Source: Drosophila pseudoobscura
Taxonomy: Eukaryota; Arthropoda; Insecta; Diptera; Drosophilidae
Length of the DNA stretch: 64,000 nt
Direction of reading: 5' to 3'
NCBI RefSeq assembly: GCF_009870125.1
Contig: NC_046679.1
Coordinates: 21,824,001-21,888,000, forward strand
In this document: piece after piece, positions 26,326 to 39,169 of the stretch
How positions within the stretch are numbered: position 1 is the first letter of the stretch
Layout of the letters: each line of letters starts with the position of its first letter
The notes under the pieces: model-generated
What the model saw: the letters and a program-made list of their open reading frames with translations, nothing else
Told to the model about the DNA's origin: nothing
The model's database searches: none
Position numbers and translations under genes: made by a program

Positions 26326-26530
26326 TCCATATTCGTTTTACTTTCACGCTATTCTTACTTGTTTCCCTCAATTTTCCGTGAGAGTACACAAAACGTAGTT
26401 GGAGCTGCAGAAGCAGAGCTGAAAGAGGAATAAGTTTTACTACTACTACTTACCAGCATTTTTCTTTTAGTTTTGACTTACGCTTTTGTCGCGTTGCCCG
26501 GTTGGTGGTTCAGGTGTTGTGGCTGGGATA

Positions 26531-26865
26531 ATGACAAAGTTGTTTTCCGCCCTCATACTTATTTTGTTTGCCTGGCTTTTGGCCCCCGCTAAGTTTTTTA
26601 GTCATACTCCTAGTACCTCCCACTCTCGCGCAGTTTGGTATGTGGGTAGGGATTTGTTAGTAGGAGCAGCTGTTGCATTAAGAAAAAGCATCCAGCCAGC
26701 ATGGCGTATGAGCGATGTGGGAGGGCATTGTAAAAGGAAACCTGATGCAGTTGGTAAGTGGAAATAGAGATTTTATCTTAACGATGCTTTAAATTATTGT
26801 TCTTGTTCTTGTACTTTCATTATCTTGTAGCTAGCTTAACTTTCATCACAATATTCTGGGAATGA
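26531..26865 (+). CDS. Candidate small secreted protein, two exons (hypothetical)
   Basis: Not recognised as a known gene. Proposed exons are 26531-26753 and 26831-26865, joined in phase 1 across a 77-nt intron with a near-consensus donor (GTTG followed by GTAAGTGG) and a long pyrimidine tract before the acceptor (cattatcttgtag). The product would be 85 residues. It begins MTKLFSALILILFAWLLAPAK, a textbook signal peptide: a Lys near the start, a hydrophobic core of about 14 residues and an Ala-Pro-Ala cleavage context. The rest is basic, with one Cys and a Lys-Arg pair (HCKRKP) that could be a convertase site. A second acceptor-like site (tttcttttag) at 26461-26470 would begin a 5' UTR exon 60 nt upstream of the ATG. 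Signal peptide, intron length, splice signals and phase agree, but a chance ORF is not excluded. The neighbours (GlyS, Mf) give no functional clue. Confidence 0.3.
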
Positions 26866-29800
26866 GGTGTCCTAACTACTCTTCTTACGCCCCAATATTC
26901 AGCTGAACACTCATTTAACTTTAACTTAACCTTCAGAAAAGCTCTCGCAGCCAGGGGTTCCGCAACATAATAATCACAAATAATTAAAGCTGCCTCCATA
27001 ACAGACAGTTCAAGCACCTTTCATCAGGGGGGTTGGATTTCCAAGATGGAGTTGATTTCCAGGATGCTGGTGGCGAAAACCATCAGTTAAAGGGAGGCTG
27101 ATTGTCTGGTGGCTGTCCTCTGGGGGTAGACTGCACTCAGCACAACCACGGGACACCATCAATTGAAACATTTTCACTTTCATTCTGCTTTAACTTCCTG
27201 TCTGCTTTTAGGATGGATAAATTAAATTTGTGTGTGTTTTCTGTAATTAATTTCATTGACCCAAACGGCACTCAAGCAAACAAAATTCCACGCCTGACTA
27301 CGCTTTCCATTCAGCTTAGTGTAGCCAACAATTTACAAATATACCCTTTTTGAGGAGGAAACGGATGACAATGGAATATGCAAGCCTTAAGTTAGACAAT
27401 GGTTTTTCGGGGGGGCAATTTCATTGGCCATATGTGTGTAAGGCATTCGTTTGTGACAGGCATTTAAAGTGGCCAAGATAGAGGGAGCGAGTGCGACCCA
27501 TACCAATTAGCACAGGAACTGTCAGCTATGGCCAACTCTCAGGCACGTGTATTTGATGGCCAACAAGCCACCAGCAAAAAAGCAGAAAAAAACTTTTCCA
27601 CACAAGACATAAATCTTCAGTTCGGGCCCAGACTGAGGCCCGTCAGCAACAGGCCTTGCCTGGACCAAAGCCGCAGATGAGCAGCAGCCAGAAAAGGGAC
27701 ATCCAAACGTTTTGACAGATAACATGAACCGCAATTTGGTTTCAACTAACGTTCGGTTTGTACAGTTTTTCTGGCATTGCAATTTAAAATATAATGTGGT
27801 GATATTTTTCCTGTTATTTAAACTCGAAACAGAAATCAAAGGATGTCAAAGTTGGAAAAATGCTTAGCTCTGCTCGGCAAAAGGCAAATGTGTATATGTT
27901 GATAATTAAGTGTGTCTTTTTTGAAAAGATTTAACCCACAACTTTATTCTTTTTACATAAAACCTTGTACACTTTTGAATTGTTTGCAATTTTTGGTTGA
28001 TGTTTTTTCTGGTACTATATGTTGAAAGGTTGTCAAAGTTTTAATAACGACTACCATTGCTCTCCTAGAAAATTAAGAAAAATATTAGAGGAATGAAGCT
28101 AAAATAATTATTTTTATTAATTTATGAGTATGAAGGTTGTGGAATGTCAACTTGAGCGAAAACAGGATGTGGTCAAAGGTTTTAAAGCTGTTTAAATGAC
28201 AATATTTTCTGCTATGGAGGATTTTTTCTTGGATTAGCAATTTCCACCGCTATTAGAATTCTTGGAACAATTTCAACTATAAGTAAAAGGAATTACTTCC
28301 TTGAAACGTAGTCTCATTACTTTGTTCAACCAAGTCAAGAGACTATTCGTGTAAGGATATGGTCTGAAAATTTTAATTAATGATAGAAAACCAATAAACG
28401 GAAACAAAAATGAGTATTTAATGGTTATTGAATGTCCATAGATTCCATCATTTCATCATGCCATTTATGTATATATTTATATATTCCTTAGAGATTTCCC
28501 TTTATTCCATCGCTCATCTTTGCCTGCTCATGTTGGCTTTAAGAAGTCAATTAAACTTGACAGGGCAACGGATAGACCAATGCGTGAATCACGGTCAGAA
28601 GAGCCCCTCTCTTTCGTTTTACCCTAAAAACATTCTCACACTCAGCAAAAACCCAACCCAACCCATTGAGGAAGAAGAACAATAGACGAGGGAAAACATT
28701 CATCTCGTTCACACAAAGCATTTACCATGACTGAGCACTACACAATATTGGTCTGCTTCCAGCTCGGATTTGGATTGTTAATGGGGGATATTATACTACA
28801 CATTTATTTATACGAGTATGTGCATGTATTCTGTGATGGAAATTAATATAATTTTTAATTAAACGAGCCGAAAGGAACACGAAAATTTCAAAGTCTGCAC
28901 GTGACTGGGCGAACATTTTCCATTTCCCCCACAAAACACAAAAAATTACTCACACACAAAGGAATACTCTGGAGGGAAGGAGCGTTGTTAAAAAGCAATT
29001 GAAATGCTATAGAAACTGGCACTGGAAATCCCCAGGAGTAGAGTTGAGTCTGACATTGCATTGACCTTTGGCAAATACCAAAAATTCGTTAGAATCAATA
29101 ATTAAATAGAATGAATGAAAAAACGCAATATATATGTTGACGAAAAAGTAGTCACAAATGACCAGTGAATGGAAGAAGAAAAGAAAATTAAGGCGATTGG
29201 AGAGCAAACACCATTGAGCGTGTTCCATGCACCAAGTACTTGCCAGGCTCCACGGCATCCATAGCTCCCCAAAGGAGACTCCGCCAGAGTCCTGGCATAG
29301 ACAAATGGCAGGCGGCGGGGAATATGAGCGACCGAGAAGTGCGAAACAATTGCGTGCTAAACGCCAAAAACGTCAAAGTAACACAACAAAAAAATGGAGC
29401 AATGAGGCAGTAAATGAAAAGATAAATGGCAAAAGCTGCTAAACAAAGGGAGCACATTGGGGACTTGGGAACGGGGAAAAACAGAACTCAATGAAAGTTG
29501 ACTTGGCCTCATTTCGTTTACAATTCTGACAGGGTTCAAGGATATATGTAGAAATGTATATACCTTCGATTTTTAGGAGTATCTAAATACATACGAGTAT
29601 AATCCATTAGAGTACTAGACATTTTGAGCGCACACTTGTACAATACTTTGGTAAATCTAATCTAACAAGATGTATGGGCATTAGACAACAGTCCCGTCCC
29701 ATCTGAGGCCTATGCTACACGCTTTTGAAAGTGGTAATTTCCCAATTACAAAACAATAATACTTTTCAAATGTTCAGTTATTTTAAAATAGCTAAAGGTG

Positions 29801-30442
29801 CGCATAACATGAAACAATGGATTGATAATCGTTTTCCACACGTTTATCATAAATAAAATAAATAGTTGATAAACGGCGTACAACTAAGTTAGAAATTCGT
29901 ATTCTCTAGTTTACTCGTAAGTCAAATGAATTATCCAAGAAATCTCTTTAAGTTTTTTTTTTGTGTATTTTGGCACCCAATAAGAAATTACTTCGGGACT
30001 CAAAATGTATTTATGTGTATATGTACGGACCATTAAAATTGTGAAATTTTTAAACAAAAATTCTGCTTAGGTTTTTAGAAGTTTTTTTTTTATTATTAAT
30101 AATTTTGTTGTTTTTTTTTTTTGTTGAAGTTTTATTACAAATTGAAAGTATCAGAACATGTATGGATATATGGCGTAGCCGAATGTTGGATGTGGTTTGG
30201 CAGTTATCCATATCCATGATATCCTATAGAATCATTCAAAAAACATTAATAAATTCATCCGTTTACAGTTTTCAAAATGTTCTCGCTCTCCGCGACAGAG
30301 ACGTTTGTGTTTTACAAATACAAATAGTTACATAAATATTCATAATTTTAGCATCTAAAATATACAAAAAAGGAACAATTTATGGCACCCATTTACCGTT
30401 CGATGGTTCTGTTTCGGAAGGGTGGTCATAAGATTTTATGCT
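26866..30442. other. Gene-free spacer downstream of Mf
   Basis: AT-rich noncoding DNA between the candidate small gene and the Mf 3' end. No supported gene. Runs of T in 29949-30122 are simple-sequence. Confidence 0.55.
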
Positions 30443-30448
30443 TTTATT
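30443..30448 (-). terminator. Possible Mf polyadenylation signal
   Basis: AATAAA on the minus strand, 139 nt past the proposed Mf stop codon. It is the nearest canonical hexamer I found. Other copies lie further downstream, so the actual cleavage site is uncertain. Confidence 0.35.
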
Positions 30449-30586
30449 ATAATAAATGTAAATCGATTTTTTTTTTCATATACTTGCACTTAAAAAATAA
30501 GACATGATCTTAAGAATTGAGAAAATAAAAATTATAGAAAGAGTTTGAGTTTGATTCGGTTTTCATTTCTTCTTTTTTATATCGTT

Positions 30587-33500
30587 TTAACTACGGGAAG
30601 TGTGCACTTCATTTTGGCAAAAGTTTATAGAACCCCCAGCATAAGCTCTGGGAGGATGTTCATCCCAGGGGGGATCTTGCAGTTTTGAAAAAATTCAAAC
30701 GTTGTTGGAGGATATTGAGACTACGGAAAGGGTTTTACACCTTTTGCTACTTTGGACTAGGGTTTCCAGCTCTTCGGAAAGTCTAAAGTCGTTGTTTTTG
30801 GGGGCCCCTTGTGATGCATTCGTTTTTGTTGTTGTTGTTCAAGTTGCAGTGGTTTTAGTTCGTTGTGTCGTTCGTTTACAAAATTGAGCGGTGTGCTGTG
30901 GGGGAGTGAGATAATACGAATGTTTTAATACAAATGTTCAACATATTTCTAAATAAACACATAATAATAGTTGCAAGAAATACGTGGCGTGCAAAGAATT
31001 GAGCAAATGTTGGCTACATATGTTAAATACAATTTTTAAATAATGTTTAAAGGGTTTCAAGAGTTCAGGAAACTGTTTAATTAAAAGATTTTAGTTTTCT
31101 TTAATTTTAAATACTATTCGAATTCAAAAAATATTCATAGCAGTTTTCATAACTGGTGAACACCTTTGCATATTATTCACATACATACTTTCTATATCTA
31201 GTATATGTTATCAACTCTACGTGGTGCGGACTACTACTAATACAGGGTACTACAGGGTACTATAAGGTTCATTTTAATGGAGGGCTCGGGTTCTGGGTGT
31301 GGACACTACATGTCAATGGCGTAGCTTCTTGAATGAACAAATTTTACTGTGGGGTTTTTTCACATGCTTCGATTTTTTGTGTTCTTTTTCTTACCAATTT
31401 GTTTCTTTTTCTTACAGTTCGTTACATGTAATTTATGTAAAATTAAGTACAAAAAAATTACAGAATTGCTATATGATTGATATAGCGTCGCTTTTGTTAT
31501 TATAGCTAACGATTTTTGTGATATTGAATCTATTTGTTTGTTCGAATTTAGTATATATCCTCTGCCTCAGCTGTTTATGACAATTAAAATGTAAATAAAA
31601 TATAAATAATAAAGTTAAAAAAGAATTGTAAATGTTTTTGGGGTTTTAAAAAAATTTATCTAAAACATGAAAGAAAGTTGAACGTTTAATCCCAAATGGT
31701 TCTTCCTTGTAAACATAATCTCTTATGGAAAAACCAAATGAGATTAAATATATAAATTTTTTGAACTTGATGGAAGTTTATTTCTCTCATGCCTTCGTGG
31801 GGATCTGCTAAGTGCTCTCTAAGGGGATCGTTTACCAATTAAAAAATATGTACAATTGTTTCTATATACAGCACGGGTCATAGCAATTCCATAAGAACCA
31901 AATATATAATCAGAAATTTACTACAAGTTTGCTAATTGGTAAGACCCAAATGCAAAACCCAATCCAAGCTCTTGAAAGAAGGGGAGACTTACGTGTCAAG
32001 GGTCTAGCGGGGTGCTTGGACCACAAGTAGCGATTCTTCACCGGCGACAAGTACGAATCGCGGGCCACAGGGCTCGAGCCACGTGGCACCGAGGTAGCAC
32101 GGAACGGCACCAGATCATCCACATCCCACCAGAAGGGATCGCGCACAATCGAGGAGATTGGCAAGTTGGGGCTGGGGCTCAGCAAATCCCTGAAGCGGTT
32201 GCGTGGATGGAAGATTGGAAGTCCTATTTGTTGTTGTTTCATATGGTAGCAAAGTCGTCATAGTTGTTGGTATTGTTGTGTGTGTGGTGCATATTGTGGG
32301 GTATACGAGTACAATCGGATGTTGTAGATTTTTTTCGATTTGGTTTTGGGTTTGGTATTTTTTGATTGGTTGTTGTTGCAATGTATACAAGAAGAGCAGA
32401 AAGAAAAATATTTTTTGTTTTTTCTATGGTTTTTTAAACTAAAATAAAAGTAAATCAAACAAAAAAAAAAGAACAACGCTTTAACAAACAGTAATTTTTG
32501 ATATTTTCCATGCGTATGTTGGGGTTTCGTTGTGGAAAATATACCAAGGGATTTCGATGCCAAATAAATAGGAATAGGACTCAATGATATAAAAATATGT
32601 GGATATATAGATATAGATATAGATATGGATAGACAAGATAGATAGAGATTTATAAAGTGAGAGAGAGAGATACATGTTTATAGAGAGAGAGATACATGTT
32701 TATAGAGAGAGAGAGAGAGAGAGATATGGCAGGCGCTACGGTAAGCATATCGATAAGCCAACCAGTTGGGGGAGAATGTGGGGTTCTGGTTCTTCTTACA
32801 AGAATGCAAATCGGTTCAACAAAGCTTTACATGGTCTTTGAAACCGTTTCGATATTGGATTTCATGTACATTGATTCGTATTGAATCGATTTGCATTCGT
32901 AGACTCAAAGCACGGCGCTTACGCTTTGGGCACAACTGTACTACTTTATGCTGATGCTGCTGCTGGTACAGAACACGACATACATATACGTACACCAGTG
33001 CGCTGACGAAGCCAAAGGAGTGGAAATAATTTTGACAAATTATAGAGCCGTAGGCACACACACACACACGTGGAGTGTGGAGGAGGCGAACGCATCACGA
33101 AAAATATGGCAATCATTTTTCAACACGTTCGCTGCCCATTATCATCACCTCCATCATCGTTTGGTTTGGGTAGCGCGATTCGCTTTTCGGGAGGCAACAG
33201 AAGCCGACAAAAAATAGTCAAATAAAATTCAACAACAACACGCAACTTTCGCCTCTTCTTGCACCAAAGACAAATTTGTTCTTTTTTTGGTTGGTTTTTG
33301 AGGTTTGGGGAAAGATAAAGTGAAATTTGGATTTTTACCCTCAGCATCGTAGGCGACTTCGGTGGAACGGGGTCCCCAGCGACCGGCTTTGACAGGAGTG
33401 GGACTTGGCGAGCCGGCGCGCTCAAAAATGCCTAAATGCCGTGTAGCAGCAGCCGCCTCGGCTGCCACCGCACCGGCCTCGGCGATCGCGGGCAACTTAC

Positions 33501-36500
33501 TTTCAAAGAGTTCATCCAAGGGCTCCAGCGAGCTGGCCCTGAAGCTGGGGCGCGTGAACGGGGCCAAGCTGGTGGCACGGTCGAACACCGAGGGTCCGCG
33601 ACGGGGCACGCTGCCCTCGCGGTTCCAGTACACTGGCTCGGGCACATAGGGCTCGCTGCCGGCGCGTGTGCTGCGCGTAGGACGGAACGGCGAGGCCGAG
33701 CGACGAGCTGCAAGCAAATGTCGATAGAGCGATCAGTAATACTCCATGGAAATCCAACTAATCCTGCAGAGAGAGGCTGTGCTTGGGTACTGGGAACTCT
33801 CGAAAGAAAGCTTATGTTTTCTGAGAAATATTTGAATAGCCTTTAAACTTTCAACTATTTTCATCATGGGTTTTTGCATTATTAGTTCATCTCTTTCTGG
33901 GTAAATGACTTTCAAAGTTTGTGATCTCGATCTCCGTTGTGAACCTAGCAAAAGACTGAGAGAGAGTTCCCTCCCAATGTACTTACCAGCAGAAAAAACA
34001 ATCACCAACCCAACGTTGAAAGAAATATTGAAATATGTAAATGGAGAACAATCAACAATACTAAACAAAATACATAGTACAAAATTACACAATACTGTGG
34101 GCACGAATCACGAATACAAAATCGGCAATTACATATTGGGAGGAATTTCAGAAAAAATTCAATAATTGTCTGCCAAGAAGAAGGAGAACATGGAACATAG
34201 AGTTTGTTTTCATTTGACAATTCGTTAAATATTTCATTTGTGTTTTGCATATTGGTTTTCTTTTAGTTTTTAGAGTATATTTTAGGATAATTTTTAGAGA
34301 GTATTTTTTGGCAGTTTATTTACAGGCACCGCACAGTGTAATGTGAATTTCTATGCTTTGATTTTAGTAGTGAGACGAGAAAGACAAGACGAGAGACGAC
34401 AGCGATCTGGACAAGGATTCAGACATTGACAGATTAATATCGAAATGCAGATGATTTGTTAGAGAATTAAAGACCAAAAATCGAATCTCCTGGATGAGAA
34501 ATAGTTCCAAAAACACACATTTTCTTCATTGGTATTAAATATGTTTTTTTTTTATTATTAATTATGGTTGGTTTCTTGTTTTTTTAAAGTAATTTGAGGA
34601 TCAAAAAGAGTGTTCTTTGTTCGGGGGATTTGCCAGCGGGCTACTGTGGGCTCGACAAGTTGATTTAGCGCAAAAAGGTAGGCTCTTTCTATGGTACAGC
34701 AGCTGTTAGAAGAAAGGCTTAAGATTATTTCAGGGGCTGTATGGATGGGGATGGGTTGTTGGTTTTATAGATGGCAAATGGTTGAATGGATGGATAGATG
34801 GGAATCGTTAAATATATTTAATGACTAAAATTAAAATTAGAATTTGTTTTTTTTTTTATAAATGTTTTGTTGGTGGTTTTATTACGTTTGTTTTGGCTGT
34901 TGTTGTTGTTGATTTTGTATAAGTTAAAAATTAAAATAAAGCATTTTTATATAAGTATATATATATATATATCATACAATGAAACATTTAACGAAATATT
35001 CAATCGATTGCGACTATTGCTGGGGGTTCGGGGTTGGTTCCTTTTTACAGACAGAAAGAATATACTCGTATCGGTGGTTGGTACAATTAATTTTCGTTTC
35101 GTTTAAGTTTAACAATTTCTGCATTTAAATTACAAGAGTCTTACTAAGTGCTAAGCAAACAAAAGTGGATATCACTTTAACCATTTATATATGTATTTTT
35201 TCTCTAACGCTCAGCGCTTCAAACTTTTATAGCTGCAAAAATATAGGTTTAAACAAAATTTCGATTAAGACACAAAGTCTGCAAAAATGTTTTTTTTTTT
35301 TTTTTTTTTGTTGGTGGCTGAATTTGAAAAAATTTCGTTGAGTTCGTATTTGATGTTAAATTTGATTTGCTATTTTTTTTTTCTAAATGATTGTAGATTT
35401 TGTTGTTGTTCGTGCTTACATTTTGTAATTAATCATAATTTTTCGTTGATGTTGTTGTTGTTGTTGTGGTGTTGTTTACTTTTTTGCTGTTGATGTTGGT
35501 GTTGGTTTTTTTTTGGTTTGGATTTGTTTTTTGATTTTAGTAAATGTCTTTTTTGTCCTTACCCTTGTTGAGCTCCGCCAGCAGCTTGTCCTCTGGCTCA
35601 TACTCCAAAGGCACCAGAGAGTTGGGTGTGAGTGGCTTGTCCCTCAAGTAGAGACCATAGCGAGATGGGTATCTGTAAAATAATAAAACCAATTAATTAT
35701 CTGAGAAAATATATGGTCGAGACGGGAGACCCACCTGCGCTCGATTTCCTGCATGCGCTTCAGATGATCATTCCAGGCCTTCTCTGCATCGTAGTTGGCT
35801 GGAACTGTTTGCCGAAGAAAAATCATTAAAATTAGTCATAATTTGGTTAAAACATAGACTAAAGCATTCAAAAAAAATATTGAAAATAAAAGAACAAAAA
35901 AGGTGGCTTACAGAAAGTATTCTCTTGAAAGCTTGGGCTCACACGACGTATGTGCAATATTTGATACATACGCAATCCCAGAAAGCAAGGTTATCAAAAG
36001 CAAAAGCAGCAAATAGCAAATAGAATAGAAAAGGAATCGGGTAAATAAATATTAAGAAAGCCATATCTTAGGAATGATAATGCCAAATGCTGGATGAAAT
36101 GCGGATTTTAGTGGGGGCTTATATAAATATGGAGTTCATAGCAAACCCTGGATGGAGCCGATGCATGGATGGATGGATCGATGGATGGAAGCACCACAAA
36201 GAGAGCAAAATTCGTTTTAAATTATTCGTTTATTTCACACACCAAAACATACAGATGTAGTATTTTTATGTATACTCAATCTAAATCATTCTCCGACTAT
36301 GATAATTTATCTAAATTCTACACAAAATCCTTTTCACTAAATTTAAGTTGTCTTTTTGCCTAGAGAGAACAACAAATATGTATTGTATATATACTATATT
36401 TGAATATATATCGAGAGAGAGTGCGCATAAAATATCAAATAGATATATATCGCTCGGATATATATGTGTATTTATTTTGACGACATACATTTATGTATTT

Positions 36501-38648
36501 TCTGAAACATTTATGAAAGAGAGAGAAAGAGAAAACAAACAATTGGTTAGTCCAAAAAAAACGGAAAAACAAAACTATAATTTAGACGAACGGGGGTGTA
36601 CAGGTCGAAACATGTTGAGGGAGGGGAAATGGAGAGCTACTGCCTGTATCTATGTGTGTGTGTGTGTGTGGAATATCTGAAAAAAAAAAATACAAGAAAA
36701 CTCTTTATATGTCTGGGTGCCGGGGGTCTGCTCTTTGAGGGCCGCCACAGTCATTTGATCCCAGAGCACGCACCGAAAAATTGAGTCAAAAATTGCTCCG
36801 CCTATATACCTGATTCCGATATACACTCTCACAGAAATATAGCACATCCATGCAGCATCTGCCTTTGTATGTGCCCATGTGTAAAATTTTGTAGGTCTTT
36901 TTGCCAAAAATCAAACACAAATACAAGCACGACGATACGATACGGTACGAAACGAATCTTTCATTGACGTAATACTATTTTAGCTTTTCTGCGCTGGCAT
37001 TTTATTTTATTTTTAAAATTATGAAATCATAGCGCCCACAAAGAGCATCGGGAATCGGAATAGGTATAGGAAAATATTGTTAAATGATGGCAGAGCTGAA
37101 ATATTCAAGGTGTTTGTCAAAAGCTGTTTGTGGCAGGAATGATTGCGGCATACGAGTATGAGGCATGATTGAGATGACATGACTCGTGTGAATTGGCCAA
37201 ACTGATTGATGGCGCATCGAAGGGTGATAGAAAACCAAAAGAGCTTATGCCAATCGGTTCAACCGAAGCCTTATATAACCTTGCAAGCTGCAATCAGGTG
37301 ATGCTCACCCCTGTCTGGCTGCTATATATTTATGGTACATGGGTGGTCGAATGAATCTCCTGATTTTGCGTGATTTTCTTTTACGATATTTTGAGGAATA
37401 TGTTAAAATTGTATCTTTTTGTGAAAGCTGTATGAGTCTCTTTAAACGCTGACATTGTACGGATTAAGATTGAGTTTTTTTTTAAGGAAGTAAACAAATT
37501 ACTATTTGATTTGATTGGGAGTTCCCTCAGCAATAGAGAGATCTTTTGAAAGATAAATATATTTCCCTTTAGTTAAACGATAAAATATCAAGCATTTTTT
37601 GAGATATAAAATGAAGTTTTTGCCAATTTTCTAGTAATACCGGACAGACACAGCTGCTTGTTTACGTCAGGATCAAACAAATAATTCAATTTAGAAACTT
37701 CCATAAAGATTATTGTCACTTGCAAGGCCATATTGGAGAGTAAATGCTTCTCAGGCAAAACAATTCTTAGCTGTGTGTTGAAGTTATTGGCGGGGATTTG
37801 CTTAGGATGACGAATTCCCATTTATTGGATTTCCGGACTTACTTGTGCGGCTGTAATGATGATCGTAGATGGCGCGTGGCGAGTAGCCATAGGTGTCGCG
37901 GCTCACGGGCAGATATCTGTAGCCAGAGGACTGGACGCGCTCGTTGGCCGTGGCAGGCTCATCATAGATGCTCCTGTAGGTGGGATTGTCCAGGTATGCG
38001 CTGTAGGGACGGGATGCCCGTGGCGTCTCGTGGGCACGGATATCCTCAGAGCCTATAAATACACGCAGATACCATACCCCTGTGTGTTAGTTCATTGCTT
38101 TTCAAATATTTCAGCTATTTCCACTATTTGGCTCAATGCCAGCCAAAGCACAAAATAAAGTTGATTTCTATTTTGTTTCTATCATATACTCGGACACGGA
38201 TACTCGGATACACGGATACATGAACGACATAGGAATACATCTATGTATATTTTTTGGGTGTGAGTTTTTGCCTTTGTTTGAGGCCTGCTCAAATATTTCA
38301 CTCTATATATTTCGGACTGCGAAAAAGCTCTCTAGCAAGTGAGCGTGGCTAAGTATATAGGCTGGTATGACACCTGCCAAAAGAAATAGATTATATATAG
38401 AGGAGAAATATAGAATCTTTTCTATATGGGCCAGGCTATTTGCGTAGCCGTAGCCTCCTCTCTGCTTGCTATTTTTGTAGGCTAAAGTCAAAGATCTAAA
38501 TCATTATTTATTGTAGGATGTAGCATGTTCCTTCTTAATGGGATAATGGTTACTTACCCTTCAGGGATCTAATGTAAGACTGCCAGAACTTGGCCTTCTT
38601 GCTGGGGCTCTCATTGCGCCCAATCATTTCCAAATGGTTCTTGAACAT
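30587..38648 (-). CDS. Mf: Myofilin, insect thick-filament protein
   Basis: Myofilin is a structural protein of insect muscle thick filaments. Coding exons on the minus strand are 38648-38558, 38052-37843, 35804-35735, 35672-35563, 33707-33339, 32223-31993 and 30675-30587. All six junctions keep phase (1,1,2,1,1,1), giving 389 residues. The N-terminus MFKNHLEMIGRNESPSKKAK matches my memory of Myofilin. The rest is polar, rich in Arg, Pro, Ser and Tyr, with no membrane segment; residues around 167-284 are Pro/Ala-rich (SASPFRPTRS, AEAAAATRHLGIFERAG). The 89-nt last exon (ending TSRS) is the least certain, as its acceptor is ordinary and I do not remember the C-terminus. Introns of 0.5-2.0 kb hold microsatellites and nothing else I can name. 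Several exons can be read through their donors to a stop, so shorter isoforms are likely. Muscle control is suggested by MEF2-type sites in the upstream intron. Confidence 0.9.
32588..32660. repeat. Imperfect GATA/GATAGA microsatellite in an Mf intron
   Basis: Many gatata and gataga units (atatagatatagatatag style), leading directly into the GA-rich tandem array that follows. Confidence 0.7.
32661..32724. repeat. 22-bp perfect tandem duplication plus (GA)10
   Basis: The 22-nt unit made of five GA steps followed by tacatgtttata occurs twice head to tail (32661-32682 and 32683-32704), and a further GA run continues to 32724. It lies in the Mf intron 32224-33338. GA arrays can bind GAGA factor, but slippage alone explains the array. 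Confidence 0.85.
35290..35309. repeat. Run of 20 T in an Mf intron
   Basis: Twenty consecutive T. Several shorter T runs lie nearby (35374, 35510). Confidence 0.9.
36164..36188. repeat. Imperfect GGAT tetranucleotide repeat
   Basis: Repeated ggat units, interrupted by one gatc, in the Mf intron 35805-37842. Confidence 0.8.
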
Positions 38649-38705
38649 TTTGATCGATTTGTTTCTGTTCTGTTCTGTTCACGAATTATTCGTTGAACTC
38701 GTTCG
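38649..38705 (-). other. Mf: Mf 5' UTR part of the first coding exon
   Basis: The minus strand reads tttgtttgcag immediately before 38705, a good acceptor, so the ATG exon begins with 57 nt of leader. The leader contains three GAACA units (gaacagaacagaacag). An upstream noncoding exon is therefore required. Confidence 0.6.
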
Positions 38706-39007
38706 CTGCAAACAAAGTTGGAGAGAAATTCGTTTTTAACTATTTTCCAATTTCAAATTTATTTCAATTTTCCGAAAGAGTTTTTCTCGTTGCTCTCTCT
38801 TTCTCTATTTCGCCTGAGAAATGTCAGCACGCACAATCTTTTTTCTCTCGTTTTCGATTCAGTTTGGATTGGATTTTGGCTCGGAAAGTCTCTCAGTTCG
38901 AAAATAAACAGACTGTGTGCCACTTTAGAGCAGTGCAAAGTTTATAAAATATATACATATATAGTATATCTAATAAAATACCAGACAATCTCACAAGATC
39001 AATCTCA

Positions 39008-39017
39008 CTAAAAATAA
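39008..39017 (+). promoter_or_regulatory. MEF2-type site in the first Mf intron
   Basis: CTAAAAATAA matches the MEF2 consensus YTAWWWWTAR at all ten positions. MEF2 is the main activator of Drosophila muscle structural genes, and the site lies between the ATG exon and the proposed first exon of a muscle gene. Confidence 0.45.
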
Positions 39018-39169
39018 GTTGATTTTTTTGGTTCAGTTTTTTGTTTCAAATACATAAAAAATGTCACACTTGGATGTATGAGAACTGCCATAAAGCTATC
39101 TTCTAGATATCTATTTTTCTGTATCTGTGAGTGAGAGTATCTGTGTATGAGGTGCAGCTAAATTTTATT

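Noticed and set aside
32123..32242. ATG just upstream of the Mf exon ending at 31993, suggesting a separate start
   Set aside because: The ATG lies in the intron side of a good acceptor (caacaaatag), and the exon joins the preceding exon in phase as Gly, so it is an internal exon.
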